In this document: positions 58,126 to 64,000 of the stretch, piece after piece
Numbering within the stretch: position 1 is the first letter of the stretch
Layout of the letters: every line of letters starts with the position of its first letter
Assembly (NCBI GenBank): GCA_002633005.1
Contig: NMRA01000043.1
Coordinates: forward strand, 246,857 to 310,856
Reading direction: 5' to 3'
DNA: 64,000 bases
Source: Phoronis australis
Taxonomy: Eukaryota; Phoronida; Phoronidae
Notes under the pieces: model-generated
Told to the model about the DNA's origin: nothing
The model's database searches: none
What the model saw: the letters and a program-made list of their open reading frames with translations, nothing else
Program-made: the position numbers and the translations under genes

Positions 58126-59147
58126 TGGACATACCTCTTTGACAAGCTCCCTAGCTCTGATAACGCATGATTGAACATTTTCAGCCTCTGTGCAGTGTGC
58201 TCATCACTGTGCTCTCTCAAGTCCAGGTACAGAGGATGAGAGTTGGTTGTAGCTGCCTTTAGAAATGCTTGGGCTGCTAGTGTCTTCTGTTTAGTACGGG
58301 TGCTATTGATACCTAACCAGTATTGGAGACTGTCTACCGGAGTGGGTCTAGCTGCACTGGTTGCTATTCTCATGTCCTGGTTTTGAATCCTCTGTAGTTT
58401 GGTCATTGACGGTTGGGAGGCACATAGGCACAGATGGAGCCTATACTCAGTTCTTGCGCCGACAGTTGCATTCATGAGCTGCACCAGGCTGTTTTGTTGT
58501 ATCTGCTGGGCTGCTGCATATCTCAACAGTGACAGGCTCTTGGCACCTTTCTCAGCTAGGAATTCGAAATGGGAGTTCATCGTCATTCTTCTATCCATCT
58601 TAATTCCTAGATAGGTAACTTCAGAGACTTGAGGTATCAAGGCTCCCATATATCCCAGCTAGGTGAACATGTTTGGGTTGAAATAACTCGTGAGGCTAAC
58701 ATCCATTCCCCTTTATCTGGTTGGATGGACATCTTGTTGTCTTCTGTCCAATCGGCCACACCATCACTTGCTGATTGCAGGCCCTCCACGGCATGTCTTG
58801 GAACGTTCGCCTCATTGGCGACTATCAAGTCATCAACATAGCTGTATGGTGAAGCTCCACCTACACTTGCTGCTTGTATGAGATCTGACGTGCAGACGTT
58901 AAAGAGCACTGAGCTGAGAGGGGACCCTTGCGGGAGGCCTTCAAGAGCTTGCTTCAAAGATGCTTGACTTCCACTTGCCGAGTTTGAGTTGACATCTGCG
59001 GGTATCCAGCAAGACTAGAATCCAACGGATCATCATATCGGACACCTGCATTTGTCTGAGTTTGTTGGCAAGAATACCCGCATCCACCTTGTTGCAGGCG
59101 TCTTCCAGATCGAAGAGAGCAATCGCAGTGTGTGGCGAAACCTGCAT
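58104..59147 (-). pseudogene. LINE reverse transcriptase, C-terminal two thirds (frameshifted)
   Basis: Three overlapping frames give ALFDLEDACNKVDAG (first catalytic Asp region), GLPQGSPLSSVLFNVCTSDL, SYVDDLIVAN (YVDD box) and the thumb region VTYLGIKMDRRMTMNSHFEF. Frame changes lie near 58950 and 58645. The N-terminal fingers and the endonuclease are missing. Confidence 0.75.
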
Positions 59148-59178
59148 TCCCTGCTGAATTTCATGCAGTATCGCTGTC

Positions 59179-59340
59179 AGCGCCTCGTGAAATCACACAC
59201 AATAAGCAGAACCTGGACCATGATGGAAACATTTTGATTCAAATGAAAGAAAACAAGATCAAGCAAATCAATTCGAGACAGACTTACTTGTGCTCGAAAA
59301 CTGTGAACTGTAGCCTGTATTCCGCATCACTGAATTGATG
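59179..59340 (+). pseudogene. LINE ORF1 C-terminal end (resumed after insertion)
   Basis: Reads QRLVKSHTISRTWT, DHDGNILIQMKENKIKQINS RQTYLCSKT with one frame change. The 'TWT.DG.I.I......I..I.S...L' pattern is the usual C-terminus of this type of ORF1. Confidence 0.6.
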
Positions 59341-60836
59341 ATTTGTAGAATGCAACACATATTAGTCAAGCTATAGCGTAATCTCATAGTCAACTCTAGC
59401 CATGTTTGTTTACTCTGTTCTGGCGCAGCCCGAGTCTTTCACTCCGAGTCTACTCTTACAGGCCACCCAGTAAACAAATCCTTGTCTTTAACCCACACAT
59501 CCGTTTACAGGTGCAGTGTTGATAATGAAGGGGTTACATAACTAAGACGAGTCATCATAGTGACTATTACCTCACTAGCACACTTTTGTTTTCTGACTCC
59601 TAATTTACCCCAAATCCTAATCTCCAGAAATTGCTTCATAGTAGTTACCAAAAGGTCACTGCATACTCTCTTGGTACACGTTAGCATAAATTTAGAGGCT
59701 AGGAAAAGTGAGAACGTGCAGACGCATGCTTACAAGTCATTCTCTGAATATAACCTGTGACCCAATAACATTATTATGCGCTCAAAGAAAGTCAAAACGA
59801 GCTCTTGCCGATAAATTTTGATTTTGATATTGGCATGGCAATTTTTGGCCCACTGAGAAGCTCGGTGCAGCAAAAAGTACAACTCGCGTGAATTTTGATT
59901 TTGCAAGTGATAAAGTGACTTAAAATGCACTTCTGGGTCAATTAGCAGCAGCTTATACGCATAGCTTCCTAATAACAATGAGACAACAAGGAGTGAAATC
60001 AGAACATCTTATATCTTAGTAATGCATATTTTTAAGGAATTTTACGACTCACTTGTGTCTTGACTATGAAACTACACTGAACTTGACAACTGCAGCTATA
60101 TCATTCATATACGTGTACACATGTTACCTCAAATGATTCATTTTCATCTACTGATCTAGTCATCCCATCAAGTGTCACTCAGTTCATGAGTTCAATTCGC
60201 TTTTTAAGTTGTTTCAACTTTAATAACCATTGACGTTCAAGCTAAAATGGCCAATCGAGTATAGTATTGACTTAGAGCCCTATTTGACTCGGGCGGCGAC
60301 ATGTGCAATAATATCAATGTAATTGGCAATATCCTTTCATCCCAAAGTACAGTATTCATGTTCTACATATGTACAAATTGTCTACCACGTTGGCTCTTAC
60401 CTATTTGTATTAATCTCACATCTGTAGTACGCCTATCCACTTCACTTTTTAATGTTACTCAATCATCAGTTTTCTATTTACAAAATTTAGCCTAAGTAAT
60501 TGTAATTAAATTAGTAGTGGTGGGAATTTTCATGCCTCCCCTTTTGTTTACACCCTGGTGTTCATTGCTTTTGTCCTTACTTAATTACTTTTAGTCTATT
60601 CACACGCCTGTACATATTTTTTTTCTTCTGTTGTTAGATAAGCATGCTAAGTATGAACTGTATGAATTTATTAGGTTTTAACTACACACACAATAATTAC
60701 AATTGTCCGGGTGTCTGGAAAACAAAAATACCCAATTGCTTTTCGCCTATCACGCTCGACCTCACTTTTCTATAAGGAAAACGACCGCGAACTGCGCACT
60801 AACGTATTGTTTACTACACAGTGAAGAACTCACGTT
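59341..60836. other. LINE inter-ORF / decayed endonuclease start
   Basis: No motif recognised. By position it should contain the ORF1-ORF2 spacer and the N-terminal part of the endonuclease, both too decayed or rearranged to see. Confidence 0.35.
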
Positions 60837-63595
60837 GTGATATCAGAGTTATCATTGAGCAAACGAACTAATAAAACAATTGTTATCAACGGGTATTTCA
60901 ACGCAAGAAATAGTACTTGGTACTCAGAAGACAATGACAACCAAGCCGGTCTCGAATTATTCGATATTATCCTCTCAAATGACTGTGTACAACTAATAAA
61001 CGAACCGACACGTTTAACAGAGTATTCACATTCTTGCCTTGATATATGTATTACTAACAATCTCGGATTAATTGAATCCACTTCTGTAAGGCCTCCCATT
61101 GGTAACTCGGACCACCACGTTATTGAAACAACATTCACACTCAACTGCTTACCTAAAGAACCAGACGTTATCAAGCAGATCTGGAATTACAACCTCATTA
61201 ACATGGACAAACTGCGCTCTGACATAACCACATTTAACTGGGCTGAAATACTTAACAAAAGTGACATAAATGACGCAGTCTCAATATTCACACAGTCACT
61301 CTACAACATACTGAATAATAATATCCCATCAACCATGAAAACAATAAAAAACAAGAACAAACCGCGGTTTAACTATAACATTAAGACTGAAATAAATAAA
61401 GGAAACAAACTGTACAGATCGTTCAGAAAATCAAATAACCCGTGCACGTTTAAGTGCTATGAAGAACAGTGCAAGAGTGTGGAAGAACTAACTAAAAGGA
61501 CAAAACAAGACTATTAGATGAAAAATATCTCCAACATCAACAATGTCTCAAAAAATTCAAAGGAATATTGGGATATAAAAAACAAAATTCGAAGACAGGT
61601 AAAGCAAGCTTCATACCCCACCCTCCACTCAAAGGAATCCAACACTCAGGCATCATCCAAAGCTGAAAAAGTAAGTTATTTTTAGAATACTTCACCGCCA
61701 TGAGTCACGTTACACCAACAACAAGCTTTCTCGAATTCCCAAACAGAACATTAGAACACCTCTCTGACATACAAGCCCAACCATCTGAAGTGCGACAACT
61801 ACTAGAAAATATTGACGAAAACAAAAACGACGGTACCAATCTCATAATCAATAAAATGATTAAGATAATAGCAAGAGAGGTTACAGCTCCTATGACAACA
61901 TTATATAACAAAATACTACAATCTGGAAAATTTCCTTTGAACTGGGAACTTGGTGTTATGATACCAATACACCAAAAGAACTCCAAAACAGACAATGCCA
62001 ACTATCGCCCCATAACTCTACTTAACACCCTATCCAAAATTTTAGAAAAAAATAATTTCTCAACACATGTTTGACCACCTCTCTTCACAAAACCTCATAT
62101 ATCGTCGCCAATTCGGATTCATGCCTGATAAAAGCACTGTGTCCTAACTTACAGAAATTGTACACGAAATCCACCTCCAGTTTGAGCAAGGATACAACGT
62201 GAGATCCGTTTTCTTAGACATTGCGTCAGCTTTTGATGTCGTTCACCATGATCTGCTTCTACATAAATTACAATCTTACGGTTTTTCTTCAACTCTTTTC
62301 TCACTTTAAAATCATATCTGGAATGTCGAACTTACAAAGTCCGAATAGAGGGTGTCTTATCACGCTCATCAACGCCAGGTTTCGTTAATGCTGGAGTACC
62401 ACAGGGTAGCGTACTAGGCCCCTTACTCTTTTTATCGTACATCAATGATCTTCCAGACACAATAAACTCTAAGATATTCTTATATGCTGATGACACTGCA
62501 ATTTTCTACCCATTCTCAAAAGAGAGTCCCCATGACTCCTTACAATTGCAAACTGACCTAAACAAACTCTATGACTGGTCTTGCAAATGGAAGATGAAAT
62601 TTAAACCTGAAAAAAGTGTTGATCTTATATTTTCTAAGTCTAATAATACTCAATTTCAAATAAATCCAATGCTGGAATTATCACTCAATGGGGAAGTTAT
62701 TCCCAATAAGTTCACACACAAACACCTTGGATTGATACTAGACCATAACCTTACATTTAGGCCCTACACCTCACGGTCGCGATCTCGTTCACAAAGTACA
62801 AAAATTAATCAATCCAGTTAGAATTGTCTCTTGTCATCTCAACTCCATGCATCTTGAAACTCTGTTCAAGTCTTTTGTTCTTCCACATCTAGATTACTGT
62901 GACATAATCTACCAATCGGCAAACGCTGGCATACTTCTTCAATTAGAAAGACTACAATACCAAGCAGCTTTAGCCATAACAGGAGCATACAAAGGATCCA
63001 ACACAATTAAGGTTCTAAACAGTCTCAACTGGAGCAAACTAGCAACCCGTCGTAAACTCCACTTGTCCATGTATACATTCAAAGTTATAACCAACATAAA
63101 CAATTACTCAAACAAAATCCTCTTTGACTCCTACGAAAGACCTAACACGAGACCAGAACTGCGGCAAAGTAATATGCATACTATTCCATCTTCCCTCAGT
63201 CAAGCCTTCAGAAAATCTACCATATTAACTTGTATAGACAACTGGAATTCCTTACCATCCGAAACAAAAGAAAGCACTTCAATCGTCACTCTAAAAATAA
63301 CTTTCAAATGCATACTACTACTCAAGAGTTGCCAGTCCCATTGACATCTTCCAACTTCCTCGCAACCACGAAATAATCCTATACAGATCAAGATGCGGTC
63401 TATTTCAAATCAACAAGAAATTTAGACAAAATTTTAATAATATTTCGCCTCTGTGTTGCTGTGGAGACGCACAGACAAATGCTCATGTTTTCTTTGCTTG
63501 TGAGGTATGCAAGGAGGAGAGGGTACAGCTTTTCCAGACACTCGAACAATACCCCAATATTTATAAAAAAATATTCTGAAATTCCGCAAGTGTAC
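60837..63595 (+). pseudogene. LINE ORF2: APE endonuclease (C-terminal part), reverse transcriptase, CCHC tail
   Basis: Endonuclease: TIVINGYFNARNSTW (GDFNA expected, so the catalytic Asp is Tyr), LDICITNN, GNSDHHVIE. Reverse transcriptase: NYRPITLLNTLSKILEK, SVFLDIASAFDVVHHDLL, GVPQGSVLGPLLFLSYINDL, LYADDTAIFY, then HKHLGLILDHNLTF and LPHLDYCDIIYQSANA. C-terminal zinc-knuckle-like CCCGDAQTNAHVFFACEVC at about 63457-63513. Stops at 61517, about 61683, 62142 and 62308, and frame changes near 62060, 62790 and 63345, make it a pseudogene. Confidence 0.75.
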
Positions 63596-63970
63596 AACAG
63601 AATTTTTTCTATATGGAAGTCAAGAACTCAATCCAAATGAAAATAAGGTTTTATTCGAAATAGTATCAAAATTTCTTTATAATAATAAATTTCTTTGTGT
63701 GAGTGAATAGAATTGTATAAATGTGTATGAAAATGATTTACTTACTTTCGTAATCATATGTCATTGTAATCTTAACAACAGTTTTTTTTTTTCAATTTAT
63801 GCATTTGTGTAAAATAATTGTATACAGATTTCTTTTTTTATGTATTTGTGTAAAATAATAGTATACAGATTTCTTTGTACTTTTTAACCCAGATATAATG
63901 CCTCTTGGCGCTTTCTGGGCTATGTATATTCATTGTATCGAAGATTTCGTAATAAACATTATAAAAAATA

Positions 63971-64000
63971 ACCATAGGCGGATTTAGGGGGGGGGGGGGG
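63971..64000. repeat. Start of another poly-G-type dispersed repeat
   Basis: CATAGGCGGATTTAGG followed by G's to the window edge, the same end as at 38929 and 17368. Confidence 0.6.

Larger units (their letters stand above)
57312..59170 (-). mobile_element. 5'-truncated LINE with RNase H, inserted in ORF1 of the other LINE
   Basis: An exact 8-bp direct repeat TCGCTGTC (57304-57311 and 59171-59178) flanks a minus-strand fragment that is truncated at its 5' end and has a short A-rich 3' tail (on the minus strand ...CACAGAAACAGAAACAGACA). Removing it restores the host ORF1 frame across LFARC-QRLVKSHTISRTW. Confidence 0.8.
56580..63963 (+). mobile_element. APE-type LINE (CR1/Jockey-like), split by a nested LINE
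   Basis: A plus-strand non-LTR retrotransposon with ORF1 (56661-57311 continuing at 59179) and an endonuclease/RT ORF2 (60837-63595). It ends in a TAATAAACATTATAAAAAATAA tail. ORF2 is broken by several stops and frame changes, so the copy is dead. The boundary at the 5' side is approximate. Confidence 0.7.

Overview
The window is metazoan genomic DNA with introns, GT-AG splice sites and a very dense, mixed load of transposable elements. The element types (THAP/Kolobok and P2X7-C-type DNA transposons, BEL/Pao, Penelope-like and APE-type LINE elements, YqaJ-nuclease transposons, poly-G-ended 'GGCGGATTTAGG' repeats) suggest a marine invertebrate such as a cnidarian, lophotrochozoan or invertebrate deuterostome; the sequence does not let me name the species. 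It is a draft assembly: three N runs (18170-18497, 30021-30772, 48215-48254) and several single N characters, three of which are flanked by near-identical duplicated contig ends.

Only two host genes are recognisable. One is the final exon of an RBM42-like RNA-binding protein (12442-12554, +). The other is a five-exon gene for a secreted multi-Kazal protease inhibitor (42542-54383, +). Its stop codon is followed by a 41-bp minisatellite of about 32 copies, nearly every copy carrying an AATAAA poly(A) signal.

Layout. 1-4486: a deleted minus-strand BEL/Pao retrotransposon with two LTRs. One LTR holds a 3-kb TIR element (146-3161), which itself holds a 1.7-kb Kolobok-type element (1438-3126); the other LTR preserves the empty site. 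4512-5193: a foldback pair of Penelope-like element 3' ends flanked by a 13-bp direct repeat. 6541-8964: a second TIR element with GGGCGGTTAA subterminal repeats. 10.5-17.3 kb: minisatellites, MITE-like elements, the RBM42 exon and a 941-bp TIR element. 17.4-18.5 kb: a poly-G-type repeat and a gap. 18.85-38.74 kb: two inverted arrays of a roughly 300-bp dimeric satellite enclose a decayed zinc-finger DDE-type transposase gene. An 11.1-kb DNA transposon (26875-37988) is inserted in the right array. 38.9-54.4 kb: Kazal gene and repeats. 56.6-63.96 kb: one LINE whose ORF1 is split by a second, 5'-truncated, RNase H-bearing LINE with an exact 8-bp target-site duplication.

The most interesting system is the 11.1-kb transposon. 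It has near-perfect 49-bp terminal inverted repeats, a 5-A direct repeat, nine subterminal GCGATCGRGAACG-type motifs, a plus-strand gene with an N-terminal zinc finger and a YqaJ-type nuclease domain, plus-strand exons of a transposase-like protein, and a minus-strand five-finger C2H2 gene whose start codon lies just inside the right terminal repeat.
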